Shown in pieces: positions 1 through 8,484 of a stretch of 64,000 nt of DNA. The notes beneath the pieces were generated by a model that was not told where the DNA came from, made no database searches, and worked only from the letters and a program-made list of their open reading frames with translations. Within the stretch, counting starts at the first letter, position 1. Each line of letters opens with the position of its first letter. This stretch comes from an uncultured Chloroflexota bacterium. GTDB taxonomy: Bacteria; Chloroflexota; Anaerolineae; Aggregatilineales; Phototrophicaceae. Location of the stretch: NCBI GenBank assembly GCA_937974245.1, contig CALJKV010000069.1, positions 1 through 64,000 of the forward strand, read 5' to 3'. The position numbers were made by a program, and so were the translations under genes.

Positions 1-1005
1 CTGGGCCATCCCAACCGCCTTCGTCTGTTGGATAAATTCCGGCTAGTGGCTTAGAAACAATATAGAGGTCGTTTACTGATTCTTGATAAAGCCATTTGTA
101 CCGTTTAAGTTGATCGTCTATGGGTAAACCTTTTTGGATTCTATCGTTTATATCGTCTATAGCTCCCTGTAGGGTCGCCATTTCAATAGCTTTGTGTGGT
201 AGCCAACTTGCATTGCCATAATAATAAGCAAACTTTAGATACGCAAAGTAGTGGTGTGTATTGGCATAGTATGGACTCCTAAATCCATAAGCCGCACGCA
301 AATCACTTCCTGCTTGCGTATTTTCGAGTATTTGGCTATCCCACACATCTACTGCAACCCCATTAACACTACTATATCTCTCGATACCACGAAACGTAGG
401 TAACTGAGGTAGCCAGTTAAGATAGTTATTTACATCAAGCCCAGCATAATATCCTGCCAATATATCAACTACAACGGCTCTTTCGTCAGGTGGTCTCAGT
501 ATGCATTCAAACCAGTATGTATTGCAATATTCTCTGAGTTGCTGTTTTGTCATTTCAATGATGCAGCGAACTTCAGAAATAAAATTCTGGCAGCTAGTAC
601 CACCTGTTGAAGGAGGGCAATTACCCTGCCCGGAGTTGGTGTCCCGGGCTGTAGTGCAGGAATATCTAAACATGCAGACTTACCGCTCGAATCAACAGCA
701 TTAGGCACACTTCCTTCAACCCAACTGTACCCATTCAGGCTCATCGGGCGGCCAGCCGTTCCCTCAAACGGGTCGAGCGCTGTGAACACACCCAGTCCTG
801 GCGCATAGTACCGCGCCCGCAGGTAGAGCAGGCCGTTGTTGTCCAGCGGCTCGCCGGTAAAGCCATACGGCGTCTGATTCGTGCCGGTCACACCGAGCGG
901 ATCACCATAGGGTGCTTAGCTCCGGCTTTCCAGTGTGGTCACAGCGTCATCCGCCACGCCATGCACGCTGCCCAGGCCATCCGGTATGGCGTACTGCGAC
1001 TCGGT
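1..1005 (-). pseudogene. Rhs/YD-repeat protein C-terminal remnant, disrupted
   Basis: Reading leftwards from 1005 the translation carries the Rhs core hallmarks: PDGLGSV, then TPYGFTGEP, LYLRARYYAPGLGVF, ALDPFEG and a final NAVDSSG before the variable tail. The frame is broken at least twice. An in-frame TAA at 916-918 falls where YAPYGDP would be expected, so it probably replaced a tyrosine codon. A frame change must lie between about 690 and 555, because the tail continues open in another frame from there to the window edge (a Cys- and Tyr-rich region including ILAGYYAGLDV and LPTFRGIERYSS). Homology begins abruptly at 1005 beside a stop at 1006-1008, so the large upstream Rhs shell is missing. 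The tail is AT-richer than the core, as is common for exchangeable Rhs tips. It resembles a displaced Rhs tip; the tail's activity is not recognised. Confidence 0.72.
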
Positions 1006-1173
1006 TTATTTGCTTCCCAGATTTTTATCATTTCGTAATCTAATCGTAGCGAAAGCGCCGTGTGGAAAACAGCAAGTTGCGCTACACTTGAATCTGGATA
1101 GATATGATTTCAATTCAAGGCGAGTGATTCATCTACCAGAATGGTCTGACTGAACAATAAAAAGGGAGTGACC

Positions 1174-4100
1174 ATGCGCTTGTTTTCAATACGCACGCTT
1201 CTATTTGTCCTGTGCATCCTGTTGGTTCTTCCCCTGGCAGCCGGGGCGCAAAGCGGCGGGGAAATCGCCATTGGCGAGACGATCAATGGCGAATTGACGG
1301 TGAGCCAACCCTCATTGACGTACCGTTACCAGGGTCATGCCGGGGATGTCCTGAGCATCTCCCTGACCTCGGATGCGTTTGACGCCTATCTCACGCTCCA
1401 GGATGCGGACGGATTTAATATCGCCAGCGATGACGACAGCGGCGGCGGCTCGAACGCGGCCCTAGCGGACATCACCCTGCCCAGGGATGGCGTGTATCTG
1501 ATTATTGTGGATAGTTTTAACCGGGCTTCCAGCGGAGCTTTTTCCCTGACGCTGCAAGGCACACAGAATATCCCGCCGGAGCCGGTGACAGCCGGTGCGA
1601 TCCAGCCAGGGCAAACCTTAGCCGGTGAACTCGCCGGGGATATACTGGCCGCCGCCTACACCTTTACCGGGACGGCGGGGCAAAGCGTAACGATCACCCT
1701 GCTTTCGGAGGACTTCGACAGCTACCTGGTGCTGAAGGATGCCGCTGGCACAGACCTCGTGAGCGATGACGACAGCGCCGGCAACCTCAATGCCCGCATC
1801 GGCAATTTCGCGCTCCCGGCGGATGGCACCTATACGATTATTGCCACCAGTTATAACAATGCGACCCCGGGAAACTTCACATTGACACTGGAAGTCGCGG
1901 GGGCGGCGATCACCCCGATTCAGGCGACGCCCACTTTCACCCCGACTCCGGCCATCGGTGTCATCGTGACCCCGGTGGTCAGTGGCGGCGAGACCCCTAT
2001 TACGCCCGGCCAGGCGGTGACCGGCCTGCTGGCCGCCAACAGCACGGGCGCGACATTCATCTTTGACGGGCGTGCCGGGGAACAGGTAACAATCCTGCTC
2101 GAATCAGGTGCGTTTGACGCTTACCTGACGTTGCAAGATGCCACTGGAAATATCCTGGCAACCGATGACGACAGCGCAGGCAACCTCAATGCCCGTATCC
2201 GCGACTTTGCGCTCCCGGCAGATGGCACCTATACCATCATTGCCAGCAGTTTCAGCGGGGCGGCTTCCGGCCCCTTCACGATCACCCTTGAATCAACGGG
2301 CAGCGGCGCGGTTATCGAAACGACGCCCACCCCTGTTCCGCCAGTGGTGACAGTTGTCCCGGCTACCGGCGACACGCTCCAACCGAACGTGCCGCTGGCG
2401 GGAACACTCAGCGCCGAACAGCCCACCGTGAGCTATACCTTCACCGGGACGGCGGGGCAAAGTGTGACGATCACCCTCGAATCGGACGCCTTCGACTCCT
2501 ACCTGACGCTGCAAGATGCCGCTGGGAATGATCTCGCAACTGACGACGACAGCGCCGGCAGCCTCAACGCCCGTATCAGTGACTTCGCGCTCCCGGCAGA
2601 CGGCGTATACACCGTTGTGGTGAACAGTTTCATCGGTGCGGCGGCGGGTGACTTCACCCTCACGCTGGAAATGGCGGGCGGCAGCGCGGTTGTGCCGACC
2701 CCTCTTCCCCCGGTGGTGACAGTCGTCCCGGCAACGGGCGACACGCTTTTACCAAACGTGCCGCTAGCGGGGACACTCAGCGCCGAACAACCCACCATGA
2801 GCTACACCTTCACCGGGGCAGCAGGACAAAATGTGACGATCACCCTCGAATCGGACGCCTTCGACGCCTACCTGACGCTGCAAGACGCCAGAGGAAACGT
2901 CCTGGCAACCGATGACGACAGCGCCGGTAGCCTCAATGCCCGCATCACCGACTTCGCGCTCCCCGCAGATGGCACTTATACCGCCGTCGTGAGCAGTTTC
3001 GCGGGTTCGGCGGCGGGTGACTTCACCCTCACGCTGGAAACGGCGGGCGGCAGCGCGGTTGTCCCGACTCCCGTTCCCCCGGTGGTGACGGTTGTCCCGG
3101 CGGCGGGTGACACGCTCCTGCCAAACATGCCATTGGCGGGGACACTGACCGCCGAACAACCTACCATGAGCTATACCTTCACAGGCGCGGCGGGACAGCG
3201 CGTGACGATCACCCTCGAATCAACGGCTTTTGATGCCTTCCTGATCCTGCATGATCCCAGCGGAACAGAATTAATTGGCGACGACGACAGCGCTGGCAAT
3301 CTCAACGCCCGCATCAGCGACTTCGCGCTCCCAGGGGATGGCTTGTATACCGTGCTTGTCACGAGTTTCGGCGGTACGGCACTGGGCGACTTCACGCTCA
3401 CGCTGGAAACGGCGGGCAGTGGCGTGGTTGTGCCAACTCCCGTTCCCCCGCTGGTGACAACCGGAAATGAAATCGCAGCCGGGCAGATTGTTTCCGGCGA
3501 ACTGACCGATTCGCAGTTGAGCGTCACGTACCGGCTGGTGGGCGAAGCGGGCAGCGCCGTCTCGATCATGCTGAACTCGGAGGCCTTCGACGCCTTTCTC
3601 ACCGTGCAGGACGCTGCCGGAAACGAGGTGGCGAGTGATGATGACGGCGGCGGCAACCTGAATTCCCGCATCGCGGTGTTCCGCCTGGAAGCAGGCCAGA
3701 CTTATTCAATTGTTGCCTCCAGCCTGGGCGGCACAGCCATCGGAGCATACACACTTCAAGTGGATAGTGTAACCTTCTCCAGCGGTGGCCCGATCACGAT
3801 AGGCGAATCCCTGACAGGTTATGCCGACGGCGGCTATCCTTCGTATACGTTTTCGGCGGACGTCGGGGAGATGGTAGTCATTACGCTGCGTTCGGAGGAT
3901 TTCGACTCGTTCGTGCGCCTGTATGACAGTCAGGGCAGCGTACTGGCAAGCGACGATGATAGCGGCGGCAATCTCGATGCGCAGATCAGTTTCTTCACCA
4001 TCCCAGCCAGCGGCGAATATACCATCCAGGTCGAGGCCTACAGCGGCGAGGCGGCTGTCGGAGCGTATACCTTGAGCGTCGCCACTGTGACCACCCGCCC

Positions 4101-5028
4101 GGTAGAATACACCCAGGAAGTCCAGGCGGCATTAGACACGGCGAACTCGGTGTTGGGTTTCCGTTTTCGGGGTCAGGCTGGCGATGTGATCGCTATCAGC
4201 ATGAATTCCGACACCTTCGACTCCTACCTGACGCTGACATCGGCAGAAGGTGTGATGCTGGTGAGCAACGATGACGGCGGCGGCGATCTGAATGCTTTGA
4301 TAGGGCCGTTTACACTGCCCGAAACCGGCGATTACATTATCGGGGCGCGTGGCTACGATGCAAATGCTGCCGGGCCGTTCACGCTGCGCCTGGAACGGGT
4401 GGTGATGATACCAGTCATGTATGGTGGGACGATTACCGGGACATTCGACGCGACCACGAGCGCCATCTACTACAGCTTTGAAGGCAGCAGCGGCGACATG
4501 ATTTCGCTGGCGGTAGCCGGGGATAACGGCCTGGATACGACCCTCCTGGTTAATGGGCCGGGGAACTACCAGGTAGGCTATGACGATGACAGCGGGCGCG
4601 ACTTTGACCCGGAAATCAACCGTCTGGTATTGAACGAAAGCGGCACGTATGTCGTGATTGTGCGGCCTTTCGACAGCGGCACAACGGGGACATTTACGCT
4701 GGCGATCAACGGTTTGCTGCCGGCTGCCCTGGAGGACGGGGCGCAGCAGATCTACCTGAGCAGCAAACGCTCGCAGGATACGGTGGTCTTTAAGGGCGTG
4801 GCCGGGGAAACCGTGACGATTGTCGCCCGCATGGTGAGCGGCAGCCCGAATGCCGAGCCGAGTGTTGATGTCCAGCAGGCGGGTACTTACCTGGCGTATG
4901 AGACGCTCTCTGGCGATAGCGAGGTGCGCATGACCGTCACCGTGCCGGAAAACGGCGTTGTGTCGGTTCTGGTGAGCGACTACAGTTACGAGCCAGTCAT
5001 TGTCGAGGTGCGCCTCGAACGTCCTTAA
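1174..5028 (+). CDS. Exported protein of ten PPC-type beta-sandwich repeats
   Basis: A signal peptide (MRLFSIRTLLF, hydrophobic core, AGAQ cleavage site) is followed by about ten bacterial pre-peptidase C-terminal (PPC) domains. Each has an FDxYLTLQDAxG strand, an acidic turn DDDSxGxLNARI and a closing DGTYTIxxxSF strand. The acidic turns fall near residues 86, 198, 331, 456, 580, 703, 822, 927, 1032 and 1137; a last, degenerate module ends the protein. Thr/Pro-rich linkers (VVPTPVPPVVTVVP) separate the middle domains. No catalytic domain is visible in 1,284 residues, so a surface or secreted binding/structural role is inferred. PPC domains normally trail secreted proteases; a protein made only of them is unusual but has a smaller relative at 57442-58920. 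The ATG at 1174 is preferred over GTG 1168 because AAAGGGAG ends just upstream. A terminator follows at 5062. Confidence 0.85.
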   Translation: MRLFSIRTLLFVLCILLVLPLAAGAQSGGEIAIGETINGELTVSQPSLTYRYQGHAGDVLSISLTSDAFDAYLTLQDADGFNIASDDDSGGGSNAALADITLPRDGVYLIIVDSFNRASSGAFSLTLQGTQNIPPEPVTAGAIQPGQTLAGELAGDILAAAYTFTGTAGQSVTITLLSEDFDSYLVLKDAAGTDLVSDDDSAGNLNARIGNFALPADGTYTIIATSYNNATPGNFTLTLEVAGAAITPIQATPTFTPTPAIGVIVTPVVSGGETPITPGQAVTGLLAANSTGATFIFDGRAGEQVTILLESGAFDAYLTLQDATGNILATDDDSAGNLNARIRDFALPADGTYTIIASSFSGAASGPFTITLESTGSGAVIETTPTPVPPVVTVVPATGDTLQPNVPLAGTLSAEQPTVSYTFTGTAGQSVTITLESDAFDSYLTLQDAAGNDLATDDDSAGSLNARISDFALPADGVYTVVVNSFIGAAAGDFTLTLEMAGGSAVVPTPLPPVVTVVPATGDTLLPNVPLAGTLSAEQPTMSYTFTGAAGQNVTITLESDAFDAYLTLQDARGNVLATDDDSAGSLNARITDFALPADGTYTAVVSSFAGSAAGDFTLTLETAGGSAVVPTPVPPVVTVVPAAGDTLLPNMPLAGTLTAEQPTMSYTFTGAAGQRVTITLESTAFDAFLILHDPSGTELIGDDDSAGNLNARISDFALPGDGLYTVLVTSFGGTALGDFTLTLETAGSGVVVPTPVPPLVTTGNEIAAGQIVSGELTDSQLSVTYRLVGEAGSAVSIMLNSEAFDAFLTVQDAAGNEVASDDDGGGNLNSRIAVFRLEAGQTYSIVASSLGGTAIGAYTLQVDSVTFSSGGPITIGESLTGYADGGYPSYTFSADVGEMVVITLRSEDFDSFVRLYDSQGSVLASDDDSGGNLDAQISFFTIPASGEYTIQVEAYSGEAAVGAYTLSVATVTTRPVEYTQEVQAALDTANSVLGFRFRGQAGDVIAISMNSDTFDSYLTLTSAEGVMLVSNDDGGGDLNALIGPFTLPETGDYIIGARGYDANAAGPFTLRLERVVMIPVMYGGTITGTFDATTSAIYYSFEGSSGDMISLAVAGDNGLDTTLLVNGPGNYQVGYDDDSGRDFDPEINRLVLNESGTYVVIVRPFDSGTTGTFTLAINGLLPAALEDGAQQIYLSSKRSQDTVVFKGVAGETVTIVARMVSGSPNAEPSVDVQQAGTYLAYETLSGDSEVRMTVTVPENGVVSVLVSDYSYEPVIVEVRLERP
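2344..3450. repeat. Three tandem 369-bp units encoding PPC domains 4-6
   Basis: The phrase GTGGTGACAGTTGTCCCGG recurs, slightly varied, at 2344, 2713 and 3082, exactly 369 bp (123 codons) apart, and the array ends at 3451 with the related CTGGTGACAA. The units are highly similar at DNA level, unlike the flanking domains, which share only protein-level similarity. This indicates recent in-frame duplication. Confidence 0.85.
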
Positions 5029-5061
5029 TTAACGGCAGGCGATGCAGACTGAGTGCTGAAA

Positions 5062-5086
5062 CGGTGGGCTGCGGCCCACTGTTTTT
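5062..5086 (+). terminator. Rho-independent terminator of the PPC gene
   Basis: Stem 5062-5069/5074-5081 (core GTGGGC/GCCCAC) with loop TGCG, followed by TTTTT, 34 bp after the stop codon of the PPC-repeat gene. Confidence 0.85.
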
Positions 5087-5104
5087 GTGTCGCTACAAAC
5101 AAAA

Positions 5105-5130
5105 ACCCACCCTTTGAGAGAGAGTGGGTT
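5105..5130 (-). terminator. Rho-independent terminator of the small leftward gene
   Basis: On the minus strand AACCCAC pairs with GTGGGTT across a loop of about 12 nt and runs into TTTTTGTTT. It lies 24 bp beyond the stop of the 5154-5348 gene, facing the PPC terminator. Confidence 0.85.
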
Positions 5131-5153
5131 AGTTCTTAAGCATAACCTGCGAT

Positions 5154-5348
5154 CTAGCCTTCTTTGACCTTCAGGCTGTCCCACTGGGCCTTGCTGACGA
5201 ACTTCGTCAGGTTGCGCCCGTCTTTGGTCTTGCCACGCAGGCCATACCGAGTCTGCCCGTTTTTGGTCGTGAAGGTGGTCTTTGTTACTTCTTTTTCTTC
5301 CAGGGAAACCTTCTTACGGAGTTTGACATCATAAAATTCGATAGCCAC
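5154..5348 (-). CDS. Small basic conserved hypothetical protein (64 aa)
   Basis: A 64-residue, Lys-rich soluble protein beginning MAIEFYDVKLRKKV and ending FVSKAQWDSLKVKEG. There is no signal peptide, membrane segment or metal motif. GTG at 5348 is chosen because AAAGGAGAA lies about 8 nt upstream. The good ribosome-binding site and a dedicated terminator support a real single-gene transcript. From general familiarity, similar short proteins with a YDVK...FVSKAxWDSLK pattern occur in related Chloroflexota, but no function is known to me. The charge, beta-rich look and small size would suit a nucleic-acid-binding or ribosome-associated protein; that is inference only. Confidence 0.8.
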   Translation of the reverse strand: MAIEFYDVKLRKKVSLEEKEVTKTTFTTKNGQTRYGLRGKTKDGRNLTKFVSKAQWDSLKVKEG

Positions 5349-5470
5349 GGTTTGCTTCTCCTTTAATTGAGCGTTTTGATTAAACTTGCTTTAAGGAGTT
5401 CTCCCCCTCAATATCATTCTAGCATAGTCCTAATTATCGCAACACTGCAACCCCATAAAGTTCGAATAAC

Positions 5471-6016
5471 TTAACTTAACAGTCGGGCGTAGACGCCCAG
5501 TTCTGCCGGTTGAGCCTGGCGTGCCAGGATATGCCCCGCCGCCAGCAGCCGTTGCGCCTCACTCACCGCGAGTTGCAAGGCACAATCGGCGCTCAACGGC
5601 CCCTGTTGCAGCAGCGCAACCGATACCTCTGGCAGACCGGCATCGCCAGCCAGCAAATCGGCAATCATATTCCCGGCAGTCACCGTCACTTCTCCCGCCA
5701 GTTCACCGGCAATCTGGTAAACCACGGCCTGCAAACAGGTGGTATGGTTAATCTGTTCGCCCCGCAGTGCCCGGTACGGGTGAATCTGCTCGATTCCCAG
5801 CGTAACCCCCTCCACAAACACCGGTACAAGCGACCTTACCAGGAAATCATGGGACTGCATCCAGAAGACCACTGGCAGCCGCCCCTGGGTTTCCAGGTAG
5901 GCAGTCACCCGTTGGCGCAGCGTATGAAAACACCGCTCGAGTATCGCCTGGATATGTGATTCCAGGTGTGTCGCACTATGAATATTGCCTGTATGGTATA
6001 TGGCCGTGCCTGTCAT
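5471..6016 (-). CDS. Hypothetical cytoplasmic protein
   Basis: About 181 residues, predicted mostly helical, with no signal peptide or membrane segment. No family is recognised. Visible features are a moderately conserved-looking centre (VVFWMQSHDFLVRSLVPVF) and an Ala/Leu-rich C-terminal half resembling a helical bundle. An ATG at 6016 or a TTG at 6028 could start it; ATG is given, with a weak GGATG upstream. It lies alone between the small leftward gene and the divergent sugar-isomerase gene, with no evident operon partner. Codon use matches neighbouring real genes, and the opposite-strand frames over it contain no recognisable domain. Confidence 0.6.
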   Translation of the reverse strand: MTGTAIYHTGNIHSATHLESHIQAILERCFHTLRQRVTAYLETQGRLPVVFWMQSHDFLVRSLVPVFVEGVTLGIEQIHPYRALRGEQINHTTCLQAVVYQIAGELAGEVTVTAGNMIADLLAGDAGLPEVSVALLQQGPLSADCALQLAVSEAQRLLAAGHILARQAQPAELGVYARLLS

Positions 6017-6331
6017 CGTCGCATCCAAACAACCAAATTTAGAACATATATTCTATTATAGAGATATTTGGCTGCTTGTCCAGATGTTTCAGTTAGAAAC
6101 AAGTTAGAAAGTATCGCGCCGTGCATCCATCCGCTTCGAGGGAGAACCTCAGCATCGCCAGTGGCGAGGCCGCTCGTTAAACACATGGCACGGATATTTT
6201 GCCCAACATCACCGACTTTCGGTGAGTATCAGCACAAGGATATAGCGATTTTAGTGGGACGCACCTATAATTTCCCATAATGAATTGTTAAAAATGTGTC
6301 GCCCGCCAGCACGCCCAGCAAGGAGATTCCT
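6017..6331. other. Divergent intergenic region before the sugar-isomerase gene
   Basis: About 315 bp without a convincing gene. A TATAAT at 6266-6271 could be a -10 element for the rightward sugar genes, but no matching TTGACA-like box lies at the right distance. No copy of the LacI operator found at 10652 was seen here. Confidence 0.35.
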
Positions 6332-7675
6332 GTGCCTGATACCCCCCCTGTTATTGGCTTTGTGCCAATCGCCCGCCCAACGTTCGATGTCCCTCTCGCG
6401 CAGGAAATGACTCAACAGGTTGTCCACCAGCTTACCAAAGCAGGATTTCCACTGGTTGGCACACCTGACCTGGTGATGGATGCCGCAGCAGTTGAAACAA
6501 GGATTCACTTGTTTGATGAGAATCCGCCCGACCTGCTCCTGGTATTACAGGCATCATTTGCCGACAGCAGCATGGCGAAGACGCTGGCGGAACAGGTGGA
6601 CGCGCCGCTGCTGCTATGGGCGCTGCCGGAAGCGCGGGTCGGTGGACGACTGCGGCTCAACTCATTCTGCGGCATTAACCTGGCTGGTCACGCGCTGCGC
6701 CGGGCGGGGCTGGCGTATGAGACCATCTATGCCACCCCGGATGACCCGGTTGCTCTGGCGAAAGTCGGGGTTCTGGCAACGGCCGCCGCTGTTCGCAGCC
6801 GCTTGCGTGGGACACGCATTGGGCGCGTGGGCGAAAACCCGGCAGGGTTCGAGACCTGCATCCCCAATCAACCGGCGCTCAAAGCACAGCTTGGCCTGGA
6901 AGTCGTGGGGATTGACTTAAAACAGGTATTCGCCGGAGTCCGCGCCCAACCGCAGGAAAAAGTCGCGGCGCTGGCCGAAACAGTCAAACGGCAGGTGGCG
7001 GGCGTGGATGATATGGATACTATTGCCACCAACGGCACGCTCGGCGCATTCCTGACGCTGGAAAGCATCGCGGAAAAAGAGCAGCTGGACGGGTTGGCGG
7101 TGCGCTGCTGGCCGGAATTCTTCACGGACCTGGGCTGTTCGGCCTGTGGCGCAATGTCCATGCTCAGCAATAAACTGCTCCCCTGTAGCTGCGAGTCGGA
7201 TGTCAATGGAACGATAACGCAGTTGATTCTCCAGTGGATCAGCGGCGAACCGGCCTTTGGCAGCGACCTCGTCTCCTTTGACGCGGCGGAAGATGTGGCG
7301 ATCCTGTGGCACTGCGGGCTGGCTCCGCTTTCGATGGCTGACCCGTCGGTACAGCCGAGGGCGACGATTCACTCCAACCGCAGGATGCCGCTGCTGATGG
7401 AATTTCCGTTGAAACCAGGGCGCGTCACGCTGGCACGCTTGAGCGAAGCTACCGGGGAATTTCGCCTGGTGATTGCCTGTGGTGAGATGATCCAGGCGCC
7501 ACCGAGTTTCACCGGAACAACGGGGACGCTGCGCTTTGACAGCGGCGCGGCTGTAGTGATGGACGCCATTCTGCGCGAAGGATTGGAACATCATCTCTCG
7601 CTGACCTACGGCGACCACCGCGAGACCCTGCTGGCGCTGGCGAAGATGCTCGATTTACCCGTGCTGGAGTTGTAA
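6332..7675 (+). CDS. L-fucose/arabinose isomerase-like sugar isomerase
   Basis: A cytoplasmic protein of 447 residues from the L-fucose/L-arabinose isomerase superfamily. The N-terminal half (IGFVPIARPTF...) resembles the Rossmann-like substrate lobe. The C-terminal half has the family pattern RCWPEFF, SACGAMS, LPCSCESDVNGTITQLIL, then ISGEPAFGSDLV and LWHCGLAP. These enzymes interconvert aldoses and ketoses with a divalent metal held by acidic residues; the exact sugar cannot be read from sequence. GTG 6332 is preferred over GTG 6296 because AAGGAG lies 6 nt upstream. The gene heads a rightward block with a transaldolase and a GH4 glycosidase, so the ketose product is probably cleaved by the transaldolase. 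Fucose-isomerase-like proteins act on sulfoquinovose in one described pathway, a possible but unproven alternative. Confidence 0.75.
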   Translation: MPDTPPVIGFVPIARPTFDVPLAQEMTQQVVHQLTKAGFPLVGTPDLVMDAAAVETRIHLFDENPPDLLLVLQASFADSSMAKTLAEQVDAPLLLWALPEARVGGRLRLNSFCGINLAGHALRRAGLAYETIYATPDDPVALAKVGVLATAAAVRSRLRGTRIGRVGENPAGFETCIPNQPALKAQLGLEVVGIDLKQVFAGVRAQPQEKVAALAETVKRQVAGVDDMDTIATNGTLGAFLTLESIAEKEQLDGLAVRCWPEFFTDLGCSACGAMSMLSNKLLPCSCESDVNGTITQLILQWISGEPAFGSDLVSFDAAEDVAILWHCGLAPLSMADPSVQPRATIHSNRRMPLLMEFPLKPGRVTLARLSEATGEFRLVIACGEMIQAPPSFTGTTGTLRFDSGAAVVMDAILREGLEHHLSLTYGDHRETLLALAKMLDLPVLEL

Positions 7676-7762
7676 TTCATTTGAATATGAACCCCCACTC
7701 TCAATGCCCGAATGTTGTGATAGGGTGGGGTTAATCTTGTGATGTAACCATAGGAGTATGAC

Positions 7763-8428
7763 ATGCAGTTTTTTCTCGATAGTGCGATGACGGAAGAAAT
7801 CCAGTATGCGCTGGAGATGTGGGATATTGACGGCGTGACGACCAACCCACGCCACGTACAGGTTTCCGGCAAGCCTTTCCTGGCGGTTGTCCAGGAGATC
7901 GGCGCGATTTTCGCCGGGACAGATAAGACCGTCTCAGTCCAGACCAATCCATACAAGCATAACGACTACCGGGCAATTGTGGACGAGGCGCGGGGGCTAG
8001 CCAAGCTGTCGCCTAACTTCGTCATCAAGATGCCCTGCACCGAAAACGGCTACAAGGCCTGCAAAATCCTGACCGGCGAAGGCATCCGTGTGAACCTGAC
8101 GTTGTGTTTCTCGGCGGCACAGGCACTACAGGCGATGCGCGTGGGCGCATACTATGTCTCGCCTTTCATCGGCTGGAAGGAAAGCAACGGCGAAGAAGTC
8201 GGCAGCTTTATCGAAGAAATCGTCGCCATCCGGGATAACTACGCCTTCGACACCCAGGTGCTGGTCGCTGCGGTACGGAATGGGCGTCAGCTCGTGGATG
8301 CGGCGGTCATGGGCGCGGACATTACCACTGCCGGTTTCGCCGTCTATCAGGAAGCCTTCGCTCACCCGTATACAGATGTCGGCCTGAAGAAATTCCAGGA
8401 ATTCTGGGATAAGACGGATTACGAATAA
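7763..8428 (+). CDS. Transaldolase, fructose-6-phosphate aldolase-like (TalC/FSA type)
   Basis: A 221-residue short transaldolase of the FSA/TalC subfamily. Residues matching the known catalytic set are visible: Asp6 in FLDSA, Asn28 in TTNPRH and the Schiff-base Lys89 in VIKMPCTENG. The usual TTNPS is TTNPRH here, placing an arginine next to the active-site loop; this may alter phosphate or anion preference (inference). The reaction would be class I aldol cleavage or transfer of a dihydroxyacetone unit from a ketose (phosphate). AGGAG precedes the ATG. The gene lies 87 bp after the isomerase gene and 56 bp before GH4, consistent with one transcription unit. Pairing with an isomerase suggests a dedicated pathway, not the housekeeping pentose-phosphate role. 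Confidence 0.85.
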   Translation: MQFFLDSAMTEEIQYALEMWDIDGVTTNPRHVQVSGKPFLAVVQEIGAIFAGTDKTVSVQTNPYKHNDYRAIVDEARGLAKLSPNFVIKMPCTENGYKACKILTGEGIRVNLTLCFSAAQALQAMRVGAYYVSPFIGWKESNGEEVGSFIEEIVAIRDNYAFDTQVLVAAVRNGRQLVDAAVMGADITTAGFAVYQEAFAHPYTDVGLKKFQEFWDKTDYE

Positions 8429-8484
8429 CAACGCAGGATTTGCACTGGTTATCATCCAACATAGCCCTTAGAAAGCGACTTTGC

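Noticed and set aside
1..1005. Programmed frameshift in the Rhs fragment
   Set aside because: There is also an in-frame stop and a missing upstream shell, and no clear slippery heptamer was identified, so decay is the simpler explanation.
2499..3671. Long minus-strand frames over the PPC-repeat gene
   Set aside because: They repeat with the 369-bp period of the plus-strand gene and have no start signals or domains; they are antisense shadows of a GC-rich repeat.
7690..7735. Hairpin AACCCC...TGGGGTT between isomerase and transaldolase genes as a terminator
   Set aside because: The loop is about 30 nt and there is no U-run, so it was not called; it could still tune expression of the downstream genes.
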